A stretch of 64,000 bases of DNA, from NCBI GenBank assembly GCA_963698645.1, contig CAVORP010000001.1, positions 124,001 through 188,000 on the forward strand, read 5' to 3'. This document shows, piece after piece, positions 54,540 to 64,000 of this stretch. The position numbers and the translations under genes were made by a program. The notes beneath the pieces are model-generated. The model was given only the letters and a program-made list of their open reading frames with translations, had not been told where the DNA came from and ran no database searches. The stretch comes from Ovoidimarina sp963698645. GTDB taxonomy: Bacteria; Pseudomonadota; Alphaproteobacteria; Rhodobacterales; Rhodobacteraceae. Within the stretch, counting starts at the first letter, position 1. Every line of letters starts with the position of its first letter.

Positions 54540-55368
54540 ATGTGGCGTCTTCTGTCTCTCCTTCTCGCGTTCGCCGGTCCGGTCCCTGCCCTCGCGCAGA
54601 CCGAGGTCGACGTGGAACTGTTCCTCGCCGTCGACGTCTCGCGTTCCATGGCCCCCGCAGAACTGGAAATCCAGCGGCGCGGCTATGCCGAGGCGCTGCC
54701 GCTCGACCGAGGTCATCACCGCCATCGAAGGCGGGCTGATCGGCCAGATCGCGCTGACCTATGTCGAATGGGCGGGCACAGGCTCCCAACGCGTTGTGGT
54801 CCCCTGGACGATCATCGGCACAGCCGCAGAGGCCCGCGCCTTCGCCGACCGGATCGAGGCGCATTTCGACCCCTCGCTCCGCCGCACCTCGATCTCCGGC
54901 GCGCTGCTCTATGCCGCCGAAAGCATTGAAACGAATGAATTTCTCGGCCTCCGCCGGGTGATCGACGTCTCCGGCGACGGGCCCAACAATCACGGGCGTC
55001 CTGTGACCCGCGCCCGCGACGCGGTGATCGCCCGCAGCATCACGATCAACGGCCTGCCGCTGATGACAAGCGACAGGGCGGGCGCGCGCTGGCATCTCGA
55101 CGATCTCGACGCCTATTACACTTCATGCGTGATCGGCGGTCCCGGCGCCTTCGCCCTGCCCGTCCATTCCTGGGATCAGTTCGCCCGTGCGGTCCGCCGC
55201 AAGCTGGTGATGGAAATCGCGGGCCTCACCCTGCCCGCCTCACCCCGGCCCACGCCTGTGGCCCGGATCGTCCCCGCCTCCGATCGCGGCGCCACCGCCA
55301 CCGGCTATGACTGCCTGATCGGCGAAAAGATCTGGGAACGAAACCGCCGCCTCTGGGACGACCCCTAG
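54540..55368 (+). CDS. DUF1194 protein with von Willebrand A-like domain (one frameshift)
   Basis: Exported protein: signal peptide MWRLLSLLLAFAGPVPALAQ, then VDVELFLAVDVSRSMAPAELEIQRRGYAEAL with the DxSxS metal-site motif of VWA domains. A C inserted near 54701 shifts the frame, after which STEVITAIEGGLIGQIALTYVEWAG continues to GDGPNNHGRPVTRARD and YYTSCVIGGPGAFALPV, characteristic of DUF1194. Repaired length 275 residues. Periplasmic role unknown. Confidence 0.87.
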
Positions 55369-55434
55369 ACCCACACCGCAGAGGCCGCCACAGACGCGCC
55401 CTTGACGCCGCCCGCCGGTTTGTCAGAAGGGGGC

Positions 55435-56478
55435 ATGGGAACCGGAACGCTGACCATCGACCTTGACGCGCTCACCGCCAATTGGCAGGCGCTGGCGGCC
55501 CTTTCGGGCGGCGAAACCGGTGCCGTGGTCAAGGCCGACGGCTATGGGCTGGGGGCGGCCCTCGTGGCCCGCAGCCTCGCCACCGCGGGTGCCCGCAGCT
55601 TCTTTGTCGCCGTGGCCGAAGAAGGGGTCACCCTGCGCAAGGCGCTTGGCCCTGCCCCCCGCATCTTCGTCTTCTCGGGCCATATGCCGGGCGACGCCGA
55701 CCTGATCCGGGACGCGCAGCTGATCCCGCTCCTGAACTCCCCCGAACAAATCGCCCGTCAGGCCGAAAACCTCCCCGGCCACCCCTTCGGCATCCAGCTC
55801 GACACCGGCATGAACCGGCTGGGGCTGGAACCCGCCGACTGGGCCGCGCTCCGGGACGGGGTCCTCGCCCGCGCGCCCGTCCTTGTGATAAGCCACCTCG
55901 CCTGCGCCGACGACCCCGACCACCCGATGAACGCGGCCCAACTTGCCACCTTCCGCCAGATGACGGACGGCATCGCCGCGCCCCGCTCGATCGCGGCGAC
56001 GGGCGGCATCCTCCTTGGCCCGGACTATCACTTCGACCTGACCCGCCCGGGCATCGGCCTTTATGGCGGCGCGCCCTTCGACGCCGCCCGCCCCGTGGTC
56101 CGCCTCTCCCTTCCGGTTGTCCAGACCCGCGACCTCGCCCCCGGCGAAACCGTGGGCTACGGCAATACATGGACGGCTCGGCGTCCGACGAAAATCGCCA
56201 CGCTTTCCGCAGGTTACGCGGACGGGCTCATCCGCGCCATGGGCCCGCGCGCCCGGCTCTGGCAGGGCGACACACCTTGCCCGCTCGCCGGCCGCGTCTC
56301 GATGGATCTCCTCACCGTCGATGTCACCGATCTGCCCGATGCGCCCACGCATCTCGATATCCTTTGCCCGCATCAGACCGTCGACGACCTTGCTGACGCG
56401 GCCGGAACAATCGGCTATGAGATCCTGACATCCCTCGGCCCCCGCTACAGCCGCCGCAACATCGGAGCGACCCAATGA
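55435..56478 (+). CDS. alr: Alanine racemase
   Basis: PLP enzyme producing D-alanine for peptidoglycan. 347 residues from the ATG at 55435 (MGTGTLTIDLDALTANWQAL). The PLP lysine is in AVVKADGYGLGA (about residue 33); the catalytic-tyrosine region is TLSAGYADGLIRAMGPRA with CPLAGRVSMDLLTVDVTD. The start overlaps no neighbour; the stop overlaps mlaE by four bases. Intact. Confidence 0.95.
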   Translation: MGTGTLTIDLDALTANWQALAALSGGETGAVVKADGYGLGAALVARSLATAGARSFFVAVAEEGVTLRKALGPAPRIFVFSGHMPGDADLIRDAQLIPLLNSPEQIARQAENLPGHPFGIQLDTGMNRLGLEPADWAALRDGVLARAPVLVISHLACADDPDHPMNAAQLATFRQMTDGIAAPRSIAATGGILLGPDYHFDLTRPGIGLYGGAPFDAARPVVRLSLPVVQTRDLAPGETVGYGNTWTARRPTKIATLSAGYADGLIRAMGPRARLWQGDTPCPLAGRVSMDLLTVDVTDLPDAPTHLDILCPHQTVDDLADAAGTIGYEILTSLGPRYSRRNIGATQ

Positions 56479-57261
56479 ACAGCCTTGCCGCTCCCTTTGC
56501 CGCCATCGGCCGTGGCACGCTCGACATGCTGTCCCTGATCGGAAGCATCGCGATCTATGCCGGACAGGCGATCAGCCACATGCTCCGCCCACCCTTCTAC
56601 CCGCGCGAATTCCTGCACCAGCTTGGCCTGATCGGCTGGCTCTCGCTGCCCGTGGTGGGCCTCACCGCGCTCTTCACCGGCGGTGCCCTCGCGCTTCAGA
56701 TCTATGCCGGCGGCGCACGCTTCAACGCCGAAACCGTGGTGCCCTCGATCGTCGCCATCGGCATCGTCCGCGAACTGGGACCGGTCCTTGGCGGCCTCAT
56801 GGTCGCAGGCCGCGTCGCCGCCTCCATCGCCGCCGAAATCGGCACGATGAAGGTCACCGAACAGATCGACGCGCTCACCACGCTCTCCACCCACCCGATG
56901 AAATATCTCACTGTCCCGCGCGTCCTTGCTGCGGTGGTGACCCTTCCGATCCTCGTGGCAATCGGCGATGCCATCGGCATCATGGGCGGTTATCTCGTGG
57001 GCACCCTGCGTCTCGACTTCAACGCCGCCGCCTACATGACGAATACCATTCACTTTCTCGAAGCGGGCGATGTCGATCTCCGGGCTCGTGAAGGCCTCGG
57101 TTTTCGGCTTCATCGTGGCCACCATGGGCTGCTATCACGGCATGAACGCGGGCAAGGGCGCCCAAGGCGTGGGCCGCGCCACCACCGCGGCGGTGGTGTC
57201 CGCCTCGATCCTGATCCTTGCCTCCAACTACATCCTGACCGAGGTGTTTTTCTCCGCATGA
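56475..57261 (+). CDS. mlaE: MlaE-family lipid transport permease (one frameshift)
   Basis: Inner-membrane permease of the Mla-type phospholipid ABC system. MlaE signature: ALFTGGALALQIYAGGARF, VPSIVAIGIVRELGPVLGGLMVAGRVAASIAAEIGTMKVTEQIDAL and PRVLAAVVTLPILVAIGD. A +1 before ATC near 57078 breaks the frame; repaired it continues VISGLVKASVFGFIVATMGCYHGMNAGKGAQGVGRATTAAVV and ends FFSA at 57261, about 261 residues. Couples to mlaF by a TGA/ATG overlap. Confidence 0.9.
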
Positions 57262-58004
57262 TCGAAATGCAGGCTATCCACAAATCCTTCGGGCCAAAGC
57301 AGGTGCTGCGCGGCGTCGACCTGACGGTGAACTCGGGCGAAAGCATGGTCATCATCGGCGGCTCCGGCACCGGCAAATCCGTGACGATCAAATGCATCCT
57401 CGGCCTGATCCGGCCCGACAGCGGCCGCATTCTTCTTGATGGCAAGGACGTGGAGGAAGAAGACCGCGACGCCTTCCTCGCCCGCTTCGGCATGCTGTTC
57501 CAGGGCGGCGCGCTGTTCGACAGCCTGCCCGTCTGGCAGAACGTGGCCTTCCGCCTCCTGCGCGGCTCGCTCAAACGGCCCAAGGCCGAGGCCCGCGAGA
57601 TCGCGATCGAGAAACTGCGCCGCGTGGGCCTCACCCCCGATGTGGCCGACCAGTTTCCGGCGGAACTCTCGGGCGGCATGCAGAAACGCGTGGGCCTCGC
57701 CCGCGCCATCGCCGCCGAACCCCAGGTGATCTTCTTCGACGAACCCACCACCGGGCTCGACCCGATCATGGCGGGGGTGATCAACGACCTGATCCGCGAA
57801 ATCGTGGTGGAAATGGGCGCGACCGCCATGACCATCACCCATGACATGTCCTCGGTCCGCGCCATCGCCGACAAGGTCGCGATGCTGCATAACGGCAAGA
57901 TCCGCTGGACCGGGCCAGTGGCCGACATGGACACCTGCGGCGACCCTTACGTCGACCAGTTCATCAACGGCCGCGCCGAGGGGCCGATCGAAGCGGTGCG
58001 CTAA
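57258..58004 (+). CDS. mlaF: MlaF-family lipid transport ATPase
   Basis: ATP-binding subunit for MlaE. 248 residues. Walker A IIGGSGTGKSVTIKCILG, signature LSGGMQKRVGLARAIA, Walker B VIFFDEPTTGLDP with GLDPI-M-GV, and H-loop MTITHDMSS. Intact. The substrate-binding MlaD (MCE domain) expected in complete Mla operons does not follow; a PqiA-like membrane protein does. Confidence 0.94.
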   Translation: MIEMQAIHKSFGPKQVLRGVDLTVNSGESMVIIGGSGTGKSVTIKCILGLIRPDSGRILLDGKDVEEEDRDAFLARFGMLFQGGALFDSLPVWQNVAFRLLRGSLKRPKAEAREIAIEKLRRVGLTPDVADQFPAELSGGMQKRVGLARAIAAEPQVIFFDEPTTGLDPIMAGVINDLIREIVVEMGATAMTITHDMSSVRAIADKVAMLHNGKIRWTGPVADMDTCGDPYVDQFINGRAEGPIEAVR

Positions 58005-58008
58005 CGCC

Positions 58009-58476
58009 ATGATGACCGCCCTCCGCCTCGCCAACCTCGCCCTTCTCGTCCTGTTCCCCATCGCATGGTTCGCGCCGCTCCTGCGCGCGGGCCTTCTGCC
58101 GCTCTTCGGCCTGTCCGAGATCTCGGTCATCTCCGGCCTGCAATCGCTCTGGGACAGCGACGTGTTTCTTGCGCTTCTGGTCACCGCCTTCGCCCTCTTC
58201 GCGCCCTATCTCAAGACGATCGGGCTGGCTTGCGTCCATTTCGGCCTGATGCGGCGCAAGGTCCTGCCGGTCCTGTCATGGCTGGGCAAACTGGCCATGG
58301 CGGATGTGTTCCTGATCGCGCTCTATATCGTCGTCGTGAAGGGCGTGGGCTTTGCCCGGGTCGAAACCGCATGGGGCCTCTACCTCTTCACCGCCTGTAT
58401 CCTCGCCTCCATCGCCATCTCGATCCTGACCGCGCGCGAGCTTGCAAGACCGCAAACCACCGGTCCCGAAAGCTGA
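58009..58476 (+). CDS. PqiA-domain membrane protein
   Basis: A 155-residue membrane protein with four hydrophobic helices (LANLALLVLFPIAWFAPLL, VFLALLVTAFALFAPYLKTIGLACVHFG, KLAMADVFLIALYIVVVKG, LYLFTACILASIAISILTARELA). The KLAMADVFLIALYIVVVKG block matches paraquat-inducible protein A. PqiA works with MCE-domain PqiB in envelope lipid transport, so its position directly after mlaEF fits a shared envelope role. Confidence 0.85.
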   Translation: MMTALRLANLALLVLFPIAWFAPLLRAGLLPLFGLSEISVISGLQSLWDSDVFLALLVTAFALFAPYLKTIGLACVHFGLMRRKVLPVLSWLGKLAMADVFLIALYIVVVKGVGFARVETAWGLYLFTACILASIAISILTARELARPQTTGPES

Positions 58477-58582
58477 GGTCGGAGGCCATCCGCGACCCAA
58501 TTCGAAAATTTCTGCCGTCTTAACGGGCGATTAACCAAGATTACGGCATGATGACCGCGTCGGACAAGCGGAGCCCGCCATC

Positions 58583-58972
58583 ATGACCGTCTTCCTGTTC
58601 CTGATCGTTCTGGAACGCATGCTCGAATTTCTGATCCCCGGCATGATCGCCATCATGGCGCTGCGGCGGCTCATCGCCTGCCCCGGATTCGACCGCGTCT
58701 ATTACGGCTATGTCCTGATCTTCTGCATCGTCGCGATCTGGTTCCTCCCGCCCCATGGCGCACAGGGGCTCGAGGCACATATCCTGCGCTACATGGCCTT
58801 CTCCACCCTGCCGCTCTGGTTTCTGGTCCTGTACGAGACCGATGGCTCTGCGCGGCCCTACCGCAAACGGGCTGATCCCCCGGCCCGGCGCCACGCACCC
58901 CTCCGCCTCGAAGACCCGCTTGCCCCCGAAGACCCCGAGTTTCGCAGCAGCCGCGACGACGCGCTGGCCTAG
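58583..58972 (+). CDS. Small hypothetical membrane protein
   Basis: A 129-residue protein with three hydrophobic segments (MTVFLFLIVLERMLEFLIPGMIAIMAL, YYGYVLIFCIVAIWFL, MAFSTLPLWFLVLYET) and a Pro/Arg/Glu-rich C-terminal tail. No family recognised. It stands 106 bases after the PqiA gene and 37 before radA. Confidence 0.7.
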   Translation: MTVFLFLIVLERMLEFLIPGMIAIMALRRLIACPGFDRVYYGYVLIFCIVAIWFLPPHGAQGLEAHILRYMAFSTLPLWFLVLYETDGSARPYRKRADPPARRHAPLRLEDPLAPEDPEFRSSRDDALA

Positions 58973-59009
58973 CCCTTGCGGCGGGTTCCGGCTTGGGCGA
59001 TAGACCTCT

Positions 59010-60374
<1,365 letters not shown>

Positions 60375-60413
60375 GGCCCTCGCGCGACGAAGCGAGCACG
60401 ACGGAGCGAGCAT

Positions 60414-61013
60414 ATGGAAGGTTTCACAATCGTCGACGGCGTCGTCGCGATCGTTATCCTGATTTCCGCGATCCTGGCCTATTCGCGGGGCCTCGTCCGC
60501 GAGGTTCTGGCCATTGCCGGATGGGTCGCGGCAGCGGCGGCGGCGTTCTACCTCACGCCCATGGCCGTCCCCCTTGTCCAGGAAATCCCTGTCATCAGCG
60601 ACTTTCTTGCCGACAGTTGCGAATTGTCGACTCTTGCGGGCTTCACCGGGGCCTTCGTCGTTGCACTGGTCCTCCTGTCGATCCTCATCCCGCTCTTTTC
60701 CAGCGCGGTCCAGCGCTCCGCCATCGGCGGTCTGGATCAGGCGCTTGGCTTCCTGTTCGGCGTCCTGCGCGGCGCGCTTCTCGTGGTCGTGGCGCTCATC
60801 GTCTATGATCGCGTGCTGGTGGGCGACCCGGTTCCCGCCGTGGACGACAGCCGCACCGCGATGATCTTTGCCGAGGTGCAGGAAACGCTTGCCGACAGCA
60901 TCCCCGACGAGGCGCCAAGCTGGATCGTGGATCGCTACGAGGATCTCGTGGGCGAATGCGGCGCACCCGCTTCCGTAACCGTTGAGCCAGAAACCGCCCC
61001 CGCCGCGCAATAA
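60414..61013 (+). CDS. cvpA: CvpA-family membrane protein
   Basis: A 199-residue colicin V production-like membrane protein: FTIVDGVVAIVILISAILAYSRGLVREVLAIAGWVAAAAAAFYL and AIGGLDQALGFLFGVLRGALLVVVALIVYD are typical. Usual neighbour of radA and purF in Rhodobacterales. Role in envelope or biofilm; the exact function is unclear. Confidence 0.9.
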   Translation: MEGFTIVDGVVAIVILISAILAYSRGLVREVLAIAGWVAAAAAAFYLTPMAVPLVQEIPVISDFLADSCELSTLAGFTGAFVVALVLLSILIPLFSSAVQRSAIGGLDQALGFLFGVLRGALLVVVALIVYDRVLVGDPVPAVDDSRTAMIFAEVQETLADSIPDEAPSWIVDRYEDLVGECGAPASVTVEPETAPAAQ

Positions 61014-61080
61014 ATCCAGCGCCGCCCCTCGGGGCGGCTGCCGCATCAACCTCTCTGGAACAGAAGAAAACGGGCCGCTC

Positions 61081-61920
61081 TCAGCCCAGCGTGACGCCGC
61101 GCCGGCCCGCCAGATCGGTCACGTATTGCCACGCCACCCGGCCCGACCGCGCCCCGCGCGTGGCCTGCCATTCGATCGCTTCGGCGCGCAGTGTCGCGTC
61201 GTCGATCGCGATCCCGAAGGCATCGCAATAGCCCCGGATCATCGCAAGGTATTCGTCCTGACTGCATGGATGAAAGCCGAGCCACAGGCCGAACCGGTCC
61301 GACAGCGATACCTTCTCCTCCGTCGCCTCCGACGGGCTGATCGCCGAGGACCGCTCGTTCTCGATCATGTCGCGTGGCATCAGGTGCCGCCGGTTCGACG
61401 TGGCATAGAACACCACGTTCTCCGGCCGCCCCTCGATCCCGCCATCCAGAACCGCCTTCAGCGACTTGTAATGCTCGTCGTCATGGGAAAACGACAGGTC
61501 GTCACAGAACAGCAGGAACCGCGCCTCTGACGCCCTCAGGATCCCCAGAAGCCGCCCGATCGACGGAAGGTCCTCCCGCTGAACCTCGACGATCTTGAGC
61601 GCCAGACCCTGCGCCACGACCTCCGCATGAACCGCCTTCACGAGCGAGGATTTTCCCATCCCCCGCGCGCCCCAGAGAAGCGCGTTATTGGCAGGCAGCC
61701 CCCGCGCGAATTGCAGCGTATTGGACAGAAGCGTGTCGCGAGACCGGTCGATCCCCAGCAACAGCGGAAGGTCCACCCGGTTGACCCGCGCCACCGGGCT
61801 CAGCCGGTCAGGCCCGGTGTGCCAGACAAAGGCGTCCGACGCCCCGATATCCGGCGCGGCAATCGGCGCCGGCGCGATCCGTTCCAGCGCGCCGGCAATA
61901 CGCTCCAGCGGGTCGGTCAC
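61081..61920 (-). CDS. DUF815 AAA+-type ATPase
   Basis: A 279-residue P-loop ATPase: Walker A NNALLWGARGMGKSSLVKAVH (about residue 78), Walker B ARFLLFCDDLSF, and SNRRHLMPRDMIEN with LSDRFGLWLGFHPCSQDEYL. DUF815 has no settled function; here, as in many Rhodobacterales, it follows tatC with a four-base overlap, suggesting co-expression with the Tat system. Confidence 0.88.
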   Translation of the reverse strand: MTDPLERIAGALERIAPAPIAAPDIGASDAFVWHTGPDRLSPVARVNRVDLPLLLGIDRSRDTLLSNTLQFARGLPANNALLWGARGMGKSSLVKAVHAEVVAQGLALKIVEVQREDLPSIGRLLGILRASEARFLLFCDDLSFSHDDEHYKSLKAVLDGGIEGRPENVVFYATSNRRHLMPRDMIENERSSAISPSEATEEKVSLSDRFGLWLGFHPCSQDEYLAMIRGYCDAFGIAIDDATLRAEAIEWQATRGARSGRVAWQYVTDLAGRRGVTLG

Positions 61921-62858
61921 GTCTTGGCGTCCTCTTCCGCCGGGTCCTCGTCATCATCGAATTCGGAATACAGGTCCTCGTCCTCGCCAAGGATTCCCTC
62001 TTCGCGCAACTGCCGCGTCCGCTTCCGCTCGACCATCTTCACAAGCTGGATCGAGATCTCGTAGAGACCGTAGACCGCCGTGAACAGGATCAGCTGGGTG
62101 ATCACATCGGGCGGCGTCACCAGCGCGGCCAGCACGAGGATCGCCACCATCGCATATTTCCGCATCGACGACAGGCCCCGCGCCGACACCAGCCCCGCCT
62201 TGCCCATCAGCGTCAGAAGCACCGGCAACTGAAAGCAAAGCCCGAAGGCCATGATGAATTTCAGCGTGATATCCAGCGACTCGTTGACCTTGCCGAAGAA
62301 GGTGATGCGCACGCCCTCGTCGGTCTCCGGCACCACCGCCGCGTCCACCGGCAACTGCTCGACCCCGCCCGACATCAGGTTGGCAAAGATCGAAGACACA
62401 TCGGCAAAGCCAAGGAAAAACGCCATCGCCAGCGGCGTCACGATGAAATGCGCAAACGACGCGCCCAACAGGAACATGATCGGCGAGGCGATGATGAACG
62501 GCAGGAACGCGGCCTTCTCGGTGCGGTACAGCCCCGGCGCCACGAACCGCCACATCTGGTGCGCGATCACCGGGAAGGCCAGCGCGAACCCGAACACCAT
62601 GGAGATGCGGAACAGCGTGAACAGGTATTCCTGCGGGCTGGTGTATTGCAGCGTTGGCGACGGGTCTCCAAGGGTACGCAGCGTATCCTCGATCGGCACC
62701 AGCAGGAACTGAAGGATCGGTTCGGCCACGGTAAAGGCCAGTACGATCCCCAGAAGGAAGGCCAGCACCGACCGGATGATCCGGGTCCGCAACTCCGCCA
62801 GATGCTCGATCAGCGGGGCAGAGCTGTCTTCGATCTCGTCAGACGGTGTCTCCGACAT
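61917..62858 (-). CDS. tatC: Sec-independent translocase subunit TatC
   Basis: Polytopic core of the Tat pathway exporting folded proteins with twin-arginine signals. 313 residues. Family blocks: PLIEHLAELRTRIIRSVLAFLLG, QYTSPQEYLFTLFRISMVFG and FGLCFQLPVLLTLMGKAGLV. The acidic C-terminal tail (DEDLYSEFDDDEDPAEEDAK) is long. Three-gene tat operon with tatB and tatA; one base separates it from tatB. Confidence 0.95.
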   Translation of the reverse strand: MSETPSDEIEDSSAPLIEHLAELRTRIIRSVLAFLLGIVLAFTVAEPILQFLLVPIEDTLRTLGDPSPTLQYTSPQEYLFTLFRISMVFGFALAFPVIAHQMWRFVAPGLYRTEKAAFLPFIIASPIMFLLGASFAHFIVTPLAMAFFLGFADVSSIFANLMSGGVEQLPVDAAVVPETDEGVRITFFGKVNESLDITLKFIMAFGLCFQLPVLLTLMGKAGLVSARGLSSMRKYAMVAILVLAALVTPPDVITQLILFTAVYGLYEISIQLVKMVERKRTRQLREEGILGEDEDLYSEFDDDEDPAEEDAKT

Positions 62859-62859
62859 C

Positions 62860-63429
62860 CTATCGACCCTTCTTTGCCGGGCGCGCGGGGCGCTTCTTCA
62901 CCGGCATGTTCTTTGCGGCGGGGCCGCGCACCGGGCGATGAGGCTCGGTCTCGGGCGGCGGCGCGGGCTGGAATGGCGCACGCGCGCCCGCAGGCGCCTT
63001 GGCCTGCGCCGGCCGTGCCGCGGTCTCGCCTTGTATCTGCTTGGCCTTCGCCGCCTGCTCTTCGCGCAGCTTGGCGGCATGGGTGTCCGGCGCCTTCAGC
63101 CCGGTATCGGCCTTCTTGCCCGTGGTCTTGGGTGCGGCAGCCGCCGATTTTCCGGGCTGCCACTTCTCGAAACTGTCGGCGGCCTTGTTCAGCGAATCAA
63201 GCCCCATGGATTTCGGACTGGTGACCCCCTTCAACGTGCTGGCCGCGTCCTTCATCCCCGATTCGTCCGCCGCATCGTTCATCGCCCGCTGGAACTCGCG
63301 CGCCATGCCCCGCGCCTTGGCGGTGAACCGCCCCAGCGTCCGGAACATGCCCGGAAGGTCCTTCGGGCCGACAACGATCAGCGCAACGATGCCGATCACC
63401 AGCAGCTCCATGAAACCGATGTCGAACAT
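62860..63429 (-). CDS. tatB: Sec-independent translocase subunit TatB
   Basis: Single-span Tat receptor partner of TatC. 189 residues: N-terminal MFDIGFMELLVIGIVALIVVGPKDLPGMFRTLG with the conserved membrane Glu and GPKDLP hinge, amphipathic helix, and a long Ala/Lys/Pro-rich tail (PAGARAPFQPAPPPETEPHR, VKKRPARPAKKGR). Longer tail than many TatB but common in this order. Confidence 0.93.
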   Translation of the reverse strand: MFDIGFMELLVIGIVALIVVGPKDLPGMFRTLGRFTAKARGMAREFQRAMNDAADESGMKDAASTLKGVTSPKSMGLDSLNKAADSFEKWQPGKSAAAAPKTTGKKADTGLKAPDTHAAKLREEQAAKAKQIQGETAARPAQAKAPAGARAPFQPAPPPETEPHRPVRGPAAKNMPVKKRPARPAKKGR

Positions 63430-63457
63430 GGACGATTACCCCCTGGGGTGCGGTGGT

Positions 63458-63670
63458 CTAGACCTTGTCTTTCTCGTCCTCGGGCGTCACGTCGCGCGCC
63501 GCCTCTACCTGATCCTCGATCTCTTTCTTGCCATCATCCACGCCCTTCTTGAACGCGGTGATCCCCTTGCCGACCTCGCCCATGAGCGACGAGATCTTGC
63601 CCCGCCCGAACAGGACCAGAACGACGATTGCGATCAGCAGAAGGCCGGGAAGGCCGATATTGTTGAGCAT
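63458..63670 (-). CDS. tatA: Sec-independent translocase subunit TatA
   Basis: Pore-forming Tat subunit, 70 residues: MLNNIGLPGLLLIAIVVLVLFGRGKISSLMGEVGKGITAFKKGV contains the membrane helix, the FGRGKI hinge and amphipathic helix; the tail ends TPEDEKDKV. Start at 63670 (AGGGAGAG upstream). First gene of the operon. Confidence 0.95.
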   Translation of the reverse strand: MLNNIGLPGLLLIAIVVLVLFGRGKISSLMGEVGKGITAFKKGVDDGKKEIEDQVEAARDVTPEDEKDKV

Positions 63671-63806
63671 GAAACTCTCCCTTTGCGGGCTCGCCCCGCC
63701 ATGAAACACCGAAGCGTTTTAGGCGCTTGCCGGAGAGGGGGAAAGCCCGAATGCACGTTTCCCGGCCCAGGCTCCCGAAATTGCCGGCCGCGCCGGGCTG
63801 CGCCTT

Positions 63807-63836
63807 CCACAACTGACAGATTCATGTCAGTTGTGG
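63807..63836. promoter_or_regulatory. Perfect 12-6-12 palindrome, candidate operator of the adjacent regulator
   Basis: CCACAACTGACA (63807-63818) and TGTCAGTTGTGG (63825-63836) are exact inverted repeats around GATTCA. It lies between the divergent tatA and an HTH regulator, 37 bases before the regulator ATG. Autoregulatory WYL/YafY-type regulators often bind such TGACA-centred dyads. A short RNA hairpin is an alternative. Confidence 0.65.
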
Positions 63837-63873
63837 CACACGATCCCCCGAATCGGCCAAGAGATCCCGCGCG

Positions 63874-64000
63874 ATGAACCGATCAGACCGCCTGCTCCGC
63901 CTCCTTGCCCTCCTGCGCGACGGGCGGCTCTGGCGCGCCGCCGATCTGGCGGCCCGGCTCCAGGTCGCCCAGCGCACCATCTACCGCGATATCGAGACCC
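63874..64000 (+). CDS. HTH (DeoR/YafY-like, HTH_11) transcriptional regulator, 5' part
   Basis: The window ends after 42 codons: MNRSDRLLRLLALLRDGRLW and AADLAARLQVAQRTIYRDIET. This is the HTH_11/DeoR-like N-terminal helix-turn-helix of WYL-type YafY regulators, with the typical S-x-RT-I-YRDI recognition helix end. The effector domain is outside the window. The palindrome upstream is its likely operator. Confidence 0.8.
   Translation, partial: MNRSDRLLRLLALLRDGRLWRAADLAARLQVAQRTIYRDIET

Overview
The window is a high-GC chromosomal segment of an alphaproteobacterium, most likely a Rhodobacterales (roseobacter/Paracoccus-type) heterotroph. Supporting signs are the beta-hydroxyaspartate cycle (bhc) cluster, VPLPA-CTERM proteins, DUF1127 micro-proteins, the cysG-DUF2849-cysI-cysH-DUF934 sulfate assimilation operon, a urease operon interspersed with small genes, and a tatABC-DUF815 block. 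I see no rRNA, tRNA, CRISPR array, insertion sequence or prophage.

Layout. 0-2.6 kb: a methyl-accepting chemotaxis protein. 2.7-7.4 kb: purine (urate) catabolism, with urate hydroxylase PuuD, a LysR regulator, 5-hydroxyisourate hydrolase, a PuuE-UraD fusion and ureidoglycolate lyase AllA. 7.4-13.8 kb: a GAPDH paralogue, then bhcD-bhcC-bhcB-bhcA facing the divergent regulator bhcR. 13.9-16.5 kb: gap, two DUF1127 genes, coaD and a CBS protein. 16.6-24.5 kb: valine catabolism (mmsA, acyl-CoA dehydrogenase, 3-hydroxyisobutyryl-CoA hydrolase, mmsB), with a GCS2-type ligase and two VPLPA-CTERM proteins in between. 24.7-31.6 kb: TAXI-TRAP transport, a nitroreductase, a cation/Ca2+ exchanger, a P450 and a MOSC protein. 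31.6-37.7 kb: an Lrp regulator facing the assimilatory sulfate reduction operon plus ferredoxin-NADP reductase. 37.8-42.4 kb: an Ala-rich repeat protein, infC, DUF938, DUF1203, an ArsR-SRPBCC pair and an unknown protein. 42.4-49.7 kb: ure operon (D-A-x-B-x-C-x-x-E-F-DUF3995-G). 49.8-64 kb: housekeeping genes pyrC, pyrE, dnaB, alr, mlaEF, radA, cvpA, tatABC, and the start of an HTH regulator.

How the genes fit together. AllA splits ureidoglycolate into glyoxylate and urea. The neighbouring bhc cluster assimilates glyoxylate to oxaloacetate/aspartate without CO2 loss, and the urease operon releases ammonia from urea. The window therefore holds most of a route from urate carbon and nitrogen to central metabolism; the allantoate-to-ureidoglycolate step is not visible here.

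Sequence quality. About 50 single-base frame breaks interrupt otherwise well-conserved genes. Most are +1 insertions, in patches at 0-9 kb and 22-34 kb with isolated ones later. Protein similarity resumes at once after each break and there is no other decay, so I read most of them as sequence errors, though true decay of single genes cannot be excluded. Genes with several breaks are typed 'pseudogene' only because the frame as given is broken.
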